Assembly (NCBI GenBank): GCA_033344895.1
Contig: JAWPMN010000001.1
Location: forward strand, 1,116,001-1,180,000
DNA from: Alphaproteobacteria bacterium
Lineage (GTDB): Bacteria > Pseudomonadota > Alphaproteobacteria > UBA8366 > Aestuariispiraceae
DNA length: 64,000 nt
Reading direction: 5' to 3'
The notes under the pieces are model-generated. The model was given only the letters and a program-made list of their open reading frames with translations, did no database searches and was not told the DNA's origin. Positions 36,283-48,528 of this stretch are shown here, piece by piece (position 1 is the first letter of the stretch; each line of letters opens with the position of its first letter). The translations under genes and the position numbers were made by a program.

Positions 36283-37413
36283 ATGAGCGTCAGGCCCTAT
36301 CGCGAGATTCACCGCCGCCAGGCGAAGAAGATCATGGTCGGCGACGTGGCCGTTGGCGGGGATGCACCCATCACCGTCCAGACCATGACCAATACCCTGA
36401 CCGCGGATGTCGATGCGACCATCGCCCAGATCCGGCGCTGCGAAGTGGCCGGCGCCGATATCGTGCGCGTGTCCTGCCCCGATGAGGCGTCGACGGCGGC
36501 ATTGGCCAAGATCATTCCGGAAGTCACGGTCCCGATCGTCGCGGACATTCATTTTCATTACAAACGCGCCATCGAGGCCGCGCAGGCCGGCGCGGCCTGT
36601 CTGCGCATCAACCCGGGCAATATCGGGTCGGCCGCGCGGGTCAAGGAAGTGGTCCAGGCGGCGAAGGATCATGGCTGCTCCATGCGGATCGGCGTCAATG
36701 CCGGGTCGCTGGAGAAACATCTGCTGGAACGCTATGGCGAACCGTGCCCGGAAGCCATGGTCGAAAGCGCCCTGGAACATGCGCGCATCCTGGAAGACAA
36801 CGACTTCACCGAATTCAAGATCAGCGTGAAGGCATCCGACGTCTTCCTGGCCGTCGCCGCCTATCACGGCCTGGCCGAAGCCTGCGACTACCCGCTGCAT
36901 CTGGGCATCACCGAAGCGGGCGGCCTGCGATCCGGGACGATCAAGTCCTCCATCGGTATGGGCCAGTTGTTGTGGGCCGGGATCGGCGACACGATCCGCG
37001 TCAGCCTGTCCGCCGAACCTGAGGAAGAGGTCAAGGTCGGCTTCGACATGCTGAAGGCGCTGAATCTGCGCCATCGCGGCGTCAACGTCATTTCCTGTCC
37101 GTCCTGCGCGCGGCAACAGTTCGACGTGATCGAAACCGTGAAGGTCCTGGAAGAACGCCTGGCCCATATCACCACGCCGATGACGGTCAGCGTGATCGGC
37201 TGTGTCGTCAACGGCCCGGGCGAGGCGCGCGAGACCGATATCGGCTTCACCGGCGGCGGCAAGGGGACCCATCAGGTCTATATCGCCGGACAGCCGCACC
37301 ATCGCCTGAAGGACCAGTCCATCGTCGACCATCTGGTCGGACTGGTCGAACAGAAGGCAGCCGAGATCGAGGCGGAGAAAACCGCCGACAACCCGGCTGC
37401 CGCCGCAGAGTAG
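36283..37413 (+). CDS. ispG: 4-hydroxy-3-methylbut-2-enyl diphosphate synthase IspG
   Basis: This is a 376-residue iron-sulfur enzyme of the MEP isoprenoid pathway. It has [18 protein letters not shown] at the N-terminus, the TIM-barrel substrate block [15 protein letters not shown], and the [4Fe-4S] cysteines in [10 protein letters not shown] and [10 protein letters not shown]. The chosen ATG gives MSVRPYREI; an ATG 48 bases earlier is possible. It lies between the RodZ-like gene and hisS in the same orientation, as in many proteobacteria. Confidence 0.96.
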   Translation: MSVRPYREIHRRQAKKIMVGDVAVGGDAPITVQTMTNTLTADVDATIAQIRRCEVAGADIVRVSCPDEASTAALAKIIPEVTVPIVADIHFHYKRAIEAAQAGAACLRINPGNIGSAARVKEVVQAAKDHGCSMRIGVNAGSLEKHLLERYGEPCPEAMVESALEHARILEDNDFTEFKISVKASDVFLAVAAYHGLAEACDYPLHLGITEAGGLRSGTIKSSIGMGQLLWAGIGDTIRVSLSAEPEEEVKVGFDMLKALNLRHRGVNVISCPSCARQQFDVIETVKVLEERLAHITTPMTVSVIGCVVNGPGEARETDIGFTGGGKGTHQVYIAGQPHHRLKDQSIVDHLVGLVEQKAAEIEAEKTADNPAAAAE

Positions 37414-37459
37414 CGTCCCGACAATTCGATATTAACACCACGCCGAGGAGCCCCTTCTC

Positions 37460-38704
37460 ATGGCAGAGCTTCAGCCTGTTCGCGGTACCCACGACCTTCT
37501 GCCGGAAGATATGCGCGCCCATCGCCATGTCAGCGACCGGGCCCGTGACGTGGCCGCGACCCATGGCTTCGACGAGGTGGCGACCCCGATCTTCGAATTC
37601 ACCAATGTCTTCGCGCGCACCCTGGGCGATACGTCCGACGTGGTGACGAAGGAGATGTACACGTTCGAGGACAAGGGCGGCGATATGCTGACCCTGCGTC
37701 CGGAGAACACGGCCGGCGTTTGCCGCGCCTTCATTTCCAACGGTCTCGCTCAGCATGCGCCGGTCAAGTATTTCTACAGCGGCCCGATGTTCCGCCACGA
37801 ACGCCCGCAGAAGGGTCGTCTGCGCCAGTTCCACCAGATCGGGGTCGAACTGATCGGCGCGCCACAGCCGCTGGCCGATGTTGAGGTCATCGCCTGCGGA
37901 CGTGCGATTCTGGAAGCGCTGGGCATCGCCGAAAACACGGTCCTAGAACTGAACACGCTGGGCGATGTCGCCAGCCGTCAGGCCTATCGGGCGGCGCTGG
38001 TCGAATATTTCTCCGCTCACGTCGACAAGCTGTCCCAGGACTCCAAGGATCGGCTGGAACGCAATCCGTTGCGCATTCTTGATTCCAAGGACGATGGCGA
38101 CCGGAAACTGGTCGCCGACGCACCGGTCTTTTCCGACTATCTGAATCCGGAAAGTGTCGATTTCTTCGAAACGGTGAAGGAAGGGCTGGATGCGCTGGGC
38201 ATCGCCTATCGTCTGAACACGCGGTTGGTCCGGGGGCTGGACTATTACTGCCACACTGCCTTCGAATTCACGACGGAAATGCTGGGCGCCCAGGGGACCG
38301 TGATGGCCGGTGGGCGTTACGATGGATTGATCGAACAGCTGGGCGGTCCGTCCACTCCGGGCGTGGGCTGGGCGGCCGGCATAGAACGGCTGTCCATGCT
38401 GGTCGGCAACCAGGCGCCTGCGGCCGACCGTCCGGTGGTATTGGTCCCGATGGGCGATGCCGCCGAACGCCAGGCACTGGCCAGCGCGAAAGTGTTGCGC
38501 GACGCCGGCATCCGCGCCGAATACGCGTTCTCCGGCAACATGAAGAAGCGCATGAAGCACGCCAACAAGGTCAACGCCTGGGCCGCCCTGATCCTGGGCG
38601 ACGACGAACTGGCCCGCGGCGTGGCTCAGTTGAAGACCCTGGACGACGGCGAGCAGCGCGAAGTTCCGCTGGGCGACCTCACCACGGCCTGTCGTAGGGG
38701 GTGA
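37460..38704 (+). CDS. hisS: Histidine-tRNA ligase
   Basis: This is a 414-residue class II synthetase. Motif 1 lies near residue 45, motif 2 is [16 protein letters not shown], the histidine-specific loop is [14 protein letters not shown], and motif 3 is [17 protein letters not shown] precedes the ATG. hemA follows after three bases, its ribosome site overlapping the hisS stop. Confidence 0.97.
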   Translation: MAELQPVRGTHDLLPEDMRAHRHVSDRARDVAATHGFDEVATPIFEFTNVFARTLGDTSDVVTKEMYTFEDKGGDMLTLRPENTAGVCRAFISNGLAQHAPVKYFYSGPMFRHERPQKGRLRQFHQIGVELIGAPQPLADVEVIACGRAILEALGIAENTVLELNTLGDVASRQAYRAALVEYFSAHVDKLSQDSKDRLERNPLRILDSKDDGDRKLVADAPVFSDYLNPESVDFFETVKEGLDALGIAYRLNTRLVRGLDYYCHTAFEFTTEMLGAQGTVMAGGRYDGLIEQLGGPSTPGVGWAAGIERLSMLVGNQAPAADRPVVLVPMGDAAERQALASAKVLRDAGIRAEYAFSGNMKKRMKHANKVNAWAALILGDDELARGVAQLKTLDDGEQREVPLGDLTTACRRG

Positions 38705-38707
38705 TGA

Positions 38708-40012
38708 TTGCGGGAGGACGCCGCCCATAGCGCTGCCGCGCCTCCCGATCGACCCTATGCGGTCGGTGTCAGCTTCCGCACGGCCGATTCCCGGATTCGC
38801 GATCGCCTTTTCATCGAACCGAAGGCCCTGCCCGATCTGTTGGGCCGGGCCCGCGGTTCCGGGCAATCGGCACTGCTGGCCCTGTCAACCTGTGATCGGG
38901 TGGAAATCGTCGGCGCCGCCCCGGACCCGGAAACGGCCTGCCGCGCGGCGGAGGCGATCCTGCGCGAGCGGCTGGATGGCACCGCCCCGCCTGGAATCTT
39001 TTATCGTCACTACGATATCGATGCGGTCCGACATGTCTTTCGCATTGCCTGCGCGCTGGACAGCCAGATGGTCGGCGAGTCCCAGATTCTGGGACAGTTC
39101 AAGGACTCGGTTCAGGCCGCGTCCGACGCCGGGGTTCTGACCGGCGAACTCGACCGCCTGTCGCAGTCGGCGCTGGCACTGGCGAAACGGGTGCGCAGCA
39201 CGACGCGGATCGGCGAAGGCGCGGTATCCGCCGCCGCCGCTGCGGTGAAGGTTGCTCAAGACCTGCATGGCGACATCCCGCATTGTCGGGCCCTGCTGAT
39301 CGGCCTGGGAGAGACGGGCTGGCTGATTGCGGAGCAGTTTCAGCGCGCCGGCATCGGTGTCCTGAACCTGACGGGCCCGTCGCGCCGGACGGAACGGGAG
39401 GCCGCGAGACGGCATCTGCCCTTCCGCCCCTTCGACGAACTGGCGGAAGCCCTGTCGGTGTCGGACATCGTCATCACCGCCGCGGGACAGGGACGTTATC
39501 TGGTGGATCGTGCGGATGTTGCCCAGGCGCTGGAGTTGCGGCGGTCCAAGCCGATCCTGATCGTCGATGCCGGCATACCGTCGGACATCGACCCGGCCGT
39601 CGACACTCTTTCCGATGCCTTTCTGTACACCCTGCAGGACATTGAGCGTCTGGCCGAAAAGGGACAGCTGGACCGCAAGGCCGAAGCCCGTGAAGCGGAA
39701 GCCATGGTCGAAGCCGCCTTGTCCGACTGGCGCCGGGCCCAGGCGGAGCGCGAGGGCGTGCCGGGTGTGGTTGCGCTGCGCGATCACTTCGACCGGCTGC
39801 GGGATGAGATCCTGTCCCGCCATCCCAATGCAGGGGCGGAGGAGGCGACGCGCCTGCTGGTCAATCGCCTGCTGCACGAGCCGAGCGAAAGACTGCGCGT
39901 CATCGCCGGCGAGGGCGGCGCGGCGGACCTGCGCGATACGATTACCGTGAACCGCGTTCTGGAGCGGTTGTTCGATCTGAAAATTCAGGAAGATGACAAG
40001 GTACAGAAATGA
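38708..40012 (+). CDS. hemA: Glutamyl-tRNA reductase (divergent)
   Basis: This 434-residue enzyme would reduce glutamyl-tRNA to glutamate-1-semialdehyde for heme. The catalytic cysteine is kept in LSTCDRVEI (Cys62; most relatives have CNR), as are [11 protein letters not shown] and [16 protein letters not shown]. The NADPH site is GLGETG and the DPAVPRDI-like block reads [10 protein letters not shown], both unusual. The TTG start follows AGGGGG. Overlap with prfA (ATGA) makes hemA-prfA-prmC one coupled unit, the E. coli order. Alphaproteobacteria normally make ALA with ALA synthase, so this gene is noteworthy. Confidence 0.9.
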   Translation: MREDAAHSAAAPPDRPYAVGVSFRTADSRIRDRLFIEPKALPDLLGRARGSGQSALLALSTCDRVEIVGAAPDPETACRAAEAILRERLDGTAPPGIFYRHYDIDAVRHVFRIACALDSQMVGESQILGQFKDSVQAASDAGVLTGELDRLSQSALALAKRVRSTTRIGEGAVSAAAAAVKVAQDLHGDIPHCRALLIGLGETGWLIAEQFQRAGIGVLNLTGPSRRTEREAARRHLPFRPFDELAEALSVSDIVITAAGQGRYLVDRADVAQALELRRSKPILIVDAGIPSDIDPAVDTLSDAFLYTLQDIERLAEKGQLDRKAEAREAEAMVEAALSDWRRAQAEREGVPGVVALRDHFDRLRDEILSRHPNAGAEEATRLLVNRLLHEPSERLRVIAGEGGAADLRDTITVNRVLERLFDLKIQEDDKVQK

Positions 40013-41091
40013 GCTGGACCGACAATATTGACCGGGTCATGCACCGGCATCAGGAACTGTCCGACCGTATGGCCGGGGGCAACATGGAGGCATCCGAGTT
40101 CCAGGCTGTGTCCATGGAGTATGCCGAACTGTCGCCGATCGTGGAAAAGGCACAGGCCTTCCGCGATGCCCTGGCCGAGCGGGACGACCTGGCCGCGATG
40201 ATCGAAGATCCGGACAGCGACAAGGAAATGCGGGACCTCGCCCGCGACGAACTGGACACGCTGGACGAGAGGCTGCCGGAACTGGAGCAGGAACTGAAAC
40301 TGCTGCTGCTGCCCAAGGACGAAGCGGACCGGCGCAGTTGCATCGTCGAGATCCGCGCCGGGACCGGTGGCGACGAGGCGGCTTTGTTCGCCGGCGATCT
40401 GTTGCGGATGTATCAACGGTATTGCGGGCTACGCGGCTGGCAGATCGAAGTCCTGGAAGCATCGGAAACCGAGATCGGCGGGTTCAGCCAGGTCACCGCA
40501 TCCGTCACCGGTGCCGGCGCCTATGGACGGCTGAAATTCGAGTCCGGCACCCATCGGGTTCAGCGCGTGCCGGAAACGGAAAGCGGCGGACGCATTCACA
40601 CCTCTGCCGCGACCGTCGCGGTTCTGCCGGAGGCCGAAGAGGTTGATGTCGAGATCAACGAGTCGGACCTGCGCGTTGACACCTACCGCTCCCAGGGGGC
40701 GGGCGGGCAGCACGTCAACACGACGGACAGCGCCATCCGCATCACCCATATCCCGACCAACACCGTCGTGACCTGCCAGGACGAGAAGTCCCAGCACAAG
40801 AACCGCGCGAAGGCGATGAAGGTCCTGATGGCGAAGCTCTATGACATGGAGCGTGAACGGGTAGACAGCGAACGCGCCGCAGACCGCAAATCCATGGTCG
40901 GCACCGGCGACCGGTCGGGCCGCATCCGCACCTACAACTTCCCGCAAGGCCGGGTGACGGATCATCGCATCAACCTGACCCTCTACAAGCTGGACCGGAT
41001 GATGGCGGGGGAAGCCGTCGACGAAATCCTCGACGCGCTGATCCTCGAAGACCAGACCGCGCAACTGGCAGAGTTGGGAGAGGCCGGGTGA
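40009..41091 (+). CDS. prfA: Peptide chain release factor 1
   Basis: This is a 360-residue release factor for UAA and UAG. The catalytic GGQ is at residues 232-234 in [16 protein letters not shown], the target of PrmC methylation. The N-terminal helical domain and the tail [16 protein letters not shown] are standard. It overlaps both hemA and prmC by four bases (ATGA and GTGA). Confidence 0.97.
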   Translation: MSWTDNIDRVMHRHQELSDRMAGGNMEASEFQAVSMEYAELSPIVEKAQAFRDALAERDDLAAMIEDPDSDKEMRDLARDELDTLDERLPELEQELKLLLLPKDEADRRSCIVEIRAGTGGDEAALFAGDLLRMYQRYCGLRGWQIEVLEASETEIGGFSQVTASVTGAGAYGRLKFESGTHRVQRVPETESGGRIHTSAATVAVLPEAEEVDVEINESDLRVDTYRSQGAGGQHVNTTDSAIRITHIPTNTVVTCQDEKSQHKNRAKAMKVLMAKLYDMERERVDSERAADRKSMVGTGDRSGRIRTYNFPQGRVTDHRINLTLYKLDRMMAGEAVDEILDALILEDQTAQLAELGEAG

Positions 41092-41933
41092 CCGAAACGG
41101 TCGGGGCCGCCCTGCGGGCCGCCGCGCGACGGCTTGAAGAGTCGGGCATTCCGGGTGCGGCCTGGGAGGCGCGGCATCTGCTGAGCGACCTGACCGGACT
41201 GACACCCACCCAGATGATCACCGATCCGGATCAGCCGCTGGCGCAGGCCGCCGCATATCATGACTGGATCACACGCCGTGCAGCCGGCGAGCCGGCAAGC
41301 CGTATCACCGGATTTCGCACATTTCGCGATCTGACATTCCGTGTGACCGGGGACACCCTGGATCCCCGGATCGACAGCGAGGTTCTGGTCGACGCGGTTC
41401 TGGACCGGACCGATCAGACGACGACCCGGATCGCCGATCTGGGGACCGGCACGGGATGCCTGCTGCTCTCTCTTCTTTCGGAGCGTCCGGCCTGGAGCGG
41501 GATCGGTGTCGACCTATCCCACGGCGCCGTACAGGTGGCCCGGGAGAACGCGGTGCGGCTCGGTCTGGCGGATCGGACGCACCTGGTTCGGGGAAACTGG
41601 TCGGAGCCCCTGGCGACCGGGTCGCTGGATATCCTGATTTCGAACCCGCCCTATATCGTCCATGGCGTGCTGCGCGATCTGGACCCGGCCGTGCGCGATC
41701 ACGATCCGGCCCTGGCGCTCGATGGCGGCGCAGACGGCCTCGACGCCTATCGCGCCATCGCCAAGGATGCCGTCCGGGTGCTGAAACCCGGAGCCTTGCT
41801 GAGCCTGGAGATCGGCTGGGATCAGGGTGAAACGGTCCCGGCACTCTTCGCCGCTGTCGGCTTTACATCGATGCGCGTCATCCGCGACTCCGGGGACCGC
41901 GACCGGGTCGTGACCGCGCGGGCGCCAGGCTAG
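41088..41933 (+). CDS. prmC: Release factor glutamine methyltransferase PrmC
   Basis: This is a 281-residue SAM-dependent enzyme that methylates the GGQ glutamine of release factors. The SAM motif is [15 protein letters not shown] and the catalytic NPPY is at residues 186-189. The usual PRPETE signature reads PRIDSEVL, a local divergence. GTG is the start and overlaps the prfA stop, so enzyme and substrate are co-translated. Confidence 0.95.
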   Translation: MTETVGAALRAAARRLEESGIPGAAWEARHLLSDLTGLTPTQMITDPDQPLAQAAAYHDWITRRAAGEPASRITGFRTFRDLTFRVTGDTLDPRIDSEVLVDAVLDRTDQTTTRIADLGTGTGCLLLSLLSERPAWSGIGVDLSHGAVQVARENAVRLGLADRTHLVRGNWSEPLATGSLDILISNPPYIVHGVLRDLDPAVRDHDPALALDGGADGLDAYRAIAKDAVRVLKPGALLSLEIGWDQGETVPALFAAVGFTSMRVIRDSGDRDRVVTARAPG

Positions 41934-41939
41934 ATCCGT

Positions 41940-42461
41940 TCAGTCCCGACTTTCCGGAACCGCCATGACGATGATGCCGGTCACGCCGTCCTTGTCCGTT
42001 CCGAAGGGCGCGTCGGCGCGGCGCCAGCGCGGCGTCTTGAGGCCATCCCCCGCCAGATGCACCTGGCCGACATAGAGCCGGGGGTGAACGATCATTCCCA
42101 GGTAATGTTCCAGAAACACTTCGCGGTGGGGCGGCATGTGATCGGAAACCCAGCGCCCCTGCATGTCCAGATTGGCGGCCTCCGCGACCCGGCTGCCGTA
42201 AATCCGGTATTGGAAGTCACTGCCGTCACGACCGAGAACAAGTTTGTGGATATAGCCGAATTCGACGGCCATCTCATCGATGGGTATGTTGGCCGGCAGC
42301 AGCCCGCCGACACCGGCATTGCGCCCATACCATTCCGAAAAGGCACATTGCCTTTTCGACCAGTGACGCGGATTTGGTGTTTCCACGATACGGATGCCGT
42401 GGCTGACGGCGGCATCCGGCAAGACTTCCCGGACGGTCCCGTCGAGATAGTGACTGACCAA
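41940..42461 (-). CDS. PAS-domain protein (PAS_5 type)
   Basis: This is a 173-residue cytoplasmic protein made of a single PAS fold, recognised from GSDFQYRIYGSRVAEAANLD and GRWVSDHMPP. Single-domain proteins of this type are frequent in Rhodospirillales and have no assigned role. The TTG start follows GGAGAGGG. It is divergent from dnaK and shares its 280-base upstream region. Confidence 0.75.
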   Translation of the reverse strand: MVSHYLDGTVREVLPDAAVSHGIRIVETPNPRHWSKRQCAFSEWYGRNAGVGGLLPANIPIDEMAVEFGYIHKLVLGRDGSDFQYRIYGSRVAEAANLDMQGRWVSDHMPPHREVFLEHYLGMIVHPRLYVGQVHLAGDGLKTPRWRRADAPFGTDKDGVTGIIVMAVPESRD

Positions 42462-42584
42462 CCTGCCCTCTCCACTCCTACATCGATACCGTAGTTACCA
42501 TTGTTTGAATGCGTTGCAAACGACCCAGAGTGGTCCTGTGGCAAAAAATCCGGGCAAATCGGGGCCAAACGGGACAGCGGGGCG

Positions 42585-42616
42585 GTTGCAGGGACAGGGC
42601 CATGTGCCTATATACG
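42585..42616 (+). promoter_or_regulatory. Heat-shock promoter of dnaK
   Basis: GTTG, 18 bases, then CCTATATACG matches the alphaproteobacterial RpoH pattern CTTG-N17/18-CYTATNTNNG, with one mismatch in the -35 element. The same bases also fit a sigma-70 promoter (TTGCAG, 17 bases, TATATA). It lies about 125 bases before the dnaK start. No CIRCE element is present. Confidence 0.7.
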
Positions 42617-42741
42617 CTGCGGAAACTCCCGCCCGGCCCGACACATGCGGCCCCGGCGGCCATCCCGACCCGAAAGGGGCATCCGGCATGGCGCTGAATC
42701 TCAGGCTTCGCGATGCCCGCTTATGAATGGAGGAAGTGCAT

Positions 42742-44667
<1,926 letters not shown>

Positions 44668-44682
44668 CCGATAAACGAGGAC

Positions 44683-44716
44683 CGGCCCCGCCTTCCCATG
44701 AGGAGTGGCGGGGCCG
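44683..44716 (+). other. Hairpin between dnaK and dnaJ
   Basis: CGGCCCCGCC and GGCGGGGCCG form a ten-pair stem around a 14-base loop, with no T-run after it. The dnaJ ribosome site begins just downstream. It probably sets the unequal dosage of DnaK and DnaJ, either by protecting processed dnaK mRNA or by partial termination. Confidence 0.7.
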
Positions 44717-44737
44717 AACCTTCGACGGGAGGGGATT

Positions 44738-45892
44738 ATGTCCAAACGCGACTACTACGAAACGCTGGGCCTTCAGAAGGGCGCGTCCGCGGACGAGCTG
44801 AAAAAGGCCTACCGCAAGCTGGCCATGCAGTATCACCCGGACCGCAATCCGGGCGATGCCGAGGCCGAAGCCAAGTTCAAGGAAGTCGGCGAAGCCTATG
44901 AAGTCCTGAAGGACGAGCAGAAGCGCGCCGCCTATGACCGGTTCGGTCATGACGCCTTTGAACAAGGTGGCATGGGTGGCGGCGGGTTCCGCAATGCCGG
45001 CGGCGGTGCCGGATTCGGCGGATTCACCGATATCTTCGAAGAGATGTTCGGCGATTTCATGGGTGGCGGCGGTGGCCGTGGCCGGGGTGGACAACGTGCG
45101 TCCCGCGGCGCGGACCAGCGCTATAACCTGGAAATCGGGCTGGAAGACGCGTTCAACGGCCGTCAGGTCGAAATCAAGGTACCGACCGCGGTCACCTGCG
45201 ATTCCTGCGACGGCAGCGGCGCGGAAGACGGCGCGCAACCGGTCAATTGCGGCACCTGCGGCGGCGACGGCAAGGTCCGCGCCAGCCAGGGCTTCTTCAC
45301 CATCGAACGGACCTGCCCGTCCTGTCTGGGCCAGGGCCAGGTGATCGACAAGCCCTGCCGCAAATGCTCCGGATCCGGCCGGATGCACAAGGACAAGACC
45401 TTGCAGGTCAACATCCCGAAAGGGGTGGAGGAAGGCACCCGTATCCGTCTTTCCGGCGAGGGCGAGGCGGGTCTGCGCGGCGCACCGCCGGGCGATCTCT
45501 ATATCTTCCTGTCGATCCGCCCGCACCGCCTGTTCGAACGCGAGGGCGAGAACCTGTTCTGCCGCGTGCCGATCTCCATGGCCGACGCGGCCCTGGGCGG
45601 CGAGATCGAGGTCCCGACCATCGACGGCGGCCGTGCCAAGGTGAAGGTGCCCGACGGCACCCAGACCGGCCAGCGTTTCCGCCTGCGCGGCAAGGGCATG
45701 CCCGTCCTGCGCAGCGAATCCCGCGGCGACATGTATATCGAACTGGCCGTCGAAACCCCGGTCAACCTGACCAAGCGCCAGAAAGAGCTGCTCAAGGAAT
45801 TCCGAGACGAGGGCAAGGGCAAGAATACCAGCCCCGAAACCGACGGCTTCTTCGCCAAGGTCAAGGAATTCTGGGATGACCTGACCGAATAG
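44738..45892 (+). CDS. dnaJ: Co-chaperone DnaJ
   Basis: This is a 384-residue type I Hsp40. The J domain carries HPD in QYHPDRNPG, followed by a Gly/Phe-rich region ([19 protein letters not shown]) and four zinc repeats: [24 protein letters not shown] and [16 protein letters not shown] precedes the ATG. It stimulates DnaK ATPase and is transcribed with dnaK. Confidence 0.98.
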   Translation: MSKRDYYETLGLQKGASADELKKAYRKLAMQYHPDRNPGDAEAEAKFKEVGEAYEVLKDEQKRAAYDRFGHDAFEQGGMGGGGFRNAGGGAGFGGFTDIFEEMFGDFMGGGGGRGRGGQRASRGADQRYNLEIGLEDAFNGRQVEIKVPTAVTCDSCDGSGAEDGAQPVNCGTCGGDGKVRASQGFFTIERTCPSCLGQGQVIDKPCRKCSGSGRMHKDKTLQVNIPKGVEEGTRIRLSGEGEAGLRGAPPGDLYIFLSIRPHRLFEREGENLFCRVPISMADAALGGEIEVPTIDGGRAKVKVPDGTQTGQRFRLRGKGMPVLRSESRGDMYIELAVETPVNLTKRQKELLKEFRDEGKGKNTSPETDGFFAKVKEFWDDLTE

Positions 45893-45898
45893 GAAAAT

Positions 45899-45925
45899 CG
45901 GGCGGCGCGACTATTCCGCCGCCCG
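45899..45925. terminator. Bidirectional hairpin terminator, dnaJ and PfpI
   Basis: CGGGCGGCG and CGCCGCCCG pair perfectly around a nine-base loop, seven bases after the dnaJ stop. The PfpI gene on the other strand ends within it, and ATTTTCC follows the stem on that strand. The plus side lacks a T-run, so it may work less well there. Confidence 0.65.
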
Positions 45926-46531
45926 AACTCCTGTCGAGACAAAGGGTTCCACCGTCCCGATCGCGCGGGCGACATACTCGTCTTTCTGGCCGACCGGGGC
46001 GACATAGTGGATCGCGCTTTCGGCCTCTTCTCTGGACGCGCCCGCCATCAATACCCAGGTTGCGAGATACTGCGACGCAAGACAGCCCCCCGCCGTCGCG
46101 ATATTGCCATCCGCGTGGAATGGCTGATTCAACACATCCACGCCGGCTTCGATCACCCAGGGTTTGGTCGTCAGATCGGTGCAGGCCGGACGGCCGCCCA
46201 GCAAGCCGAGCTTCGCCAGCAACAGCGTCCCCGAACATTGCGCGCCGATCAGTTGCCGCGCCGGGTCCAGCCTGATCCGGTCCAGAATCGCAGGCGTCTG
46301 CGCGACGTCTCGCGTCTTCATGCCGCTGCCGAACAGGACCGCGTCGGCTTCGCCGGCGAATTCCAGCGGCTTTTCGGCCCGAACCGTCACCCCATTCATG
46401 GATGTCACTTCGGCTTCGGGACAGGTGATATGGGCCTTCCAGCCCTTTCCGCGCATCCGGTTTAGGATGCCGGAGGCGATGAAGGAATCCAGTTCATTGA
46501 ACCCGTCAAAGGTCAGGATGGCGATCTGCAT
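45911..46531 (-). CDS. DJ-1/PfpI family protein
   Basis: This is a 206-residue cytoplasmic protein of the class I glutaminase-like fold. The nucleophile-elbow cysteine is in GAQCSGTLLLAKLG, near residue 99, and the N-terminal AILTFDGFNELDSF is typical of ThiJ/PfpI proteins. Members include isonitrile hydratases, glyoxalases and chaperones; the exact activity is open. It is convergent with dnaJ. Confidence 0.87.
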   Translation of the reverse strand: MQIAILTFDGFNELDSFIASGILNRMRGKGWKAHITCPEAEVTSMNGVTVRAEKPLEFAGEADAVLFGSGMKTRDVAQTPAILDRIRLDPARQLIGAQCSGTLLLAKLGLLGGRPACTDLTTKPWVIEAGVDVLNQPFHADGNIATAGGCLASQYLATWVLMAGASREEAESAIHYVAPVGQKDEYVARAIGTVEPFVSTGVRAAE

Positions 46532-46768
46532 GGATACTCCGCTGGCGATTTAGAACGGCGCGGATACGGAACAATCCAACCAAAGGCGTCCTGTTGCAAC
46601 GCCTGAATTGTGTGCGGACAACCCAGCCCCAAGCCGATACATCCTGCGCTGCCTGCTCCAGCCTCCGCAGCGATGATCGGGCAGCATATATGTTGAACTT
46701 ACCGTGCAGAAACTCGGGGCGAACTCGTTAAGTTTAGCACTTACAATGCCCTAAGTGGCGCACGCTGC

Positions 46769-47188
46769 TTATTCTGGACGGACCGGAAAGCCGCGCCAGT
46801 CATGATAGTAATGCAACACACTTGGCTGGATTTCAGTCCGCCAGTTCCCCGGGTTTTGCCAGACAATCTTTTTGTCCCGCGCAAACACTTTGCACGGACT
46901 CGACGTGCGTTCCTCACAATGTTTCAAAAGTTCTATCGCGTCTGGGTCTGCACATTGGAACGATGATGCGGACGTGCAGTAGGAGTAGAACCCGCGCGTT
47001 CCGTCTTCAGTTATTACAAAATCCAACCCTTGGCGGTGTCGAAAGTAGTATTCGTAGCTTTTTAGAGCCGAGGACGTCAGCCTAATTGCCCCTGCCCCGG
47101 TAAAATTGACCGAACCATCGTCCTTTGATGGAACGCCGCATGCCGCCAGCAACAGAACCGCAATATGTATGCAAACGAGTCTCGTCAT
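46769..47188 (-). CDS. Small lipoprotein of unknown function
   Basis: This is a 139-residue lipoprotein with a short signal peptide and lipobox LLAAC (Cys17). Four later cysteines could form two disulfides; the block LKHCEERTSSPCKVFARDKKIVW resembles a motif seen in other alphaproteobacterial exported proteins. The base composition is more AT-rich than neighbours, as is the 237-base region downstream (46532-46768), where I see no gene. It starts nine bases after the AraC-type gene. Confidence 0.7.
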   Translation of the reverse strand: MTRLVCIHIAVLLLAACGVPSKDDGSVNFTGAGAIRLTSSALKSYEYYFRHRQGLDFVITEDGTRGFYSYCTSASSFQCADPDAIELLKHCEERTSSPCKVFARDKKIVWQNPGNWRTEIQPSVLHYYHDWRGFPVRPE

Positions 47189-47197
47189 CTAACCGGC

Positions 47198-48079
47198 TTA
47201 AGGTTTCTTGCTTGCCAAGTAGTTTAACCGCTCCCGCCACGCGCCCGGCGTCATGCCGAAGGCGTTCTTGAAGTGGCGGGTCATGTGGGCCTGGTCGGCG
47301 AAACTGGCCTCGGCGGCGGCGGAGGAGAGGGTGGCGCCGGTCTGCAGCGCAGCGCGGGCGCGGTCGAGGCGGCGCATGACCAGCCAGCGATGCGGGCTGA
47401 TGCCGCTGACGGCGCGGAAATGGCGGGCCAGGGCGAAACGGGACTGGCCGGTGATGCTTTCCAGATCCCCCATCGCGAGATCCTGGTCCAGCGAGTTCAG
47501 CATCGCCTGTTTCGCCCGGCGCACAGCCTCGACATCCGCAGGCCCGACACGGCGCGGCGCCGTCGCGGGATCGAGCCGCGCCAGTGCCTGGGCGATATCG
47601 GCGATGTCCGATGCCCATTCCAGTCCCGTCTTCGTCTGGTCGATATCCTGCAGGGCCGTGGTGGCGGCGGCGCGAAGCGCCGGATCCCGGGAAATGCATT
47701 CCCCGACGAATGGCAGGCTGCGGTCCGCATCGGGCAGGGCCTCCCGAACTGCGTCGGGGTCAATATAGAGCATGCGGTACCGGAAACCGCCCTCCGCGCC
47801 GGATCGGCCGTCATGCAGTTCGTCCGGATGCAGCACAATGGTATTTCCGGCCAGACTGTTCCGCTCCACACCGCGATAGGTGAAGGACTGAACCCCGTTC
47901 AGGGTCACGCCGATCGCATAGGTGTCGTGGCGGTGCGGCGCATAGGCCTGACCGCCGAAGCACGCCTCAATCCGTTCCGGGCCACCGGGCCCGTCGCCGG
48001 GCGCGATGCGCACCCAGTCCTGTCCCTCCGGCCCGCACGAACGTTCAAGACCCGAGAAATCGTGCTGCGTAGACTCCAT
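47198..48079 (-). CDS. AraC-family transcriptional regulator with cupin sensor
   Basis: This is a 293-residue activator or repressor. The N-terminal arm is a cupin (PHRHDTYAIGVTLNGVQSF, VLHPDELHDG), and the C-terminal part has two helix-turn-helix units (LARHFRAVSGISPHRWL and MTRHFKNAFGMTPGAWR). It is divergent from the cupin-DUF2000 pair, the likely regulated target. The effector is unknown. Confidence 0.9.
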   Translation of the reverse strand: MESTQHDFSGLERSCGPEGQDWVRIAPGDGPGGPERIEACFGGQAYAPHRHDTYAIGVTLNGVQSFTYRGVERNSLAGNTIVLHPDELHDGRSGAEGGFRYRMLYIDPDAVREALPDADRSLPFVGECISRDPALRAAATTALQDIDQTKTGLEWASDIADIAQALARLDPATAPRRVGPADVEAVRRAKQAMLNSLDQDLAMGDLESITGQSRFALARHFRAVSGISPHRWLVMRRLDRARAALQTGATLSSAAAEASFADQAHMTRHFKNAFGMTPGAWRERLNYLASKKP

Positions 48080-48137
48080 CCCGCAACGCTAGCAGAGACC
48101 GCGCCGCCCGGCGACCGGCCATTCGGGAAAGGATGCC

Positions 48138-48524
48138 ATGAACCCCGTTCTCACACTCGATCAGGAGTTCGCTCAGATCACGGAATATTATTCGCCGCGC
48201 GTCGTGGCGCTGGCCAATGGGCAATATGTCAAACTGGCCAAGTTGAAGGGCGGGTTCGTGCGTCATAATCACGAGAAGGAAGACGAATTCTTCTTTGTCC
48301 TGAAAGGGACGTTCTGCCTGCGATACGACGACGGCAGCGAGGCGGTGATGACCGCCGGGCAATGCCATGTCACCCCGCGCGGCGTCTGGCATCACCCCTA
48401 TGCGCCGGAAGAGGCTTGGGCGATGTTCGTCGAACCGGCCGGGACCCTGCATACCGGCACGGTGGACAGCCCCTTGTCGAAATTCGTCGAAAGTCAGATC
48501 GCCACCCTTGTTCAGGAAGGCTGA
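48138..48524 (+). CDS. Cupin-domain protein
   Basis: This is a 128-residue single-cupin protein with the metal motif VRHNHEKEDEFFFVLKG and the second motif CHVTPRGVWHHP, keeping all expected histidines and the glutamate. It could be a small dioxygenase, isomerase or sensor. AAAGG precedes the ATG. The DUF2000 gene follows after four bases. Confidence 0.88.
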   Translation: MNPVLTLDQEFAQITEYYSPRVVALANGQYVKLAKLKGGFVRHNHEKEDEFFFVLKGTFCLRYDDGSEAVMTAGQCHVTPRGVWHHPYAPEEAWAMFVEPAGTLHTGTVDSPLSKFVESQIATLVQEG

Positions 48525-48528
48525 GCCG

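Noticed and set aside
42462-42741. CIRCE/HrcA operator upstream of dnaK
   Set aside because: No TTAGCACTC-N9-GAGTGCTAA or close variant is present. The RpoH-like promoter is a better explanation.
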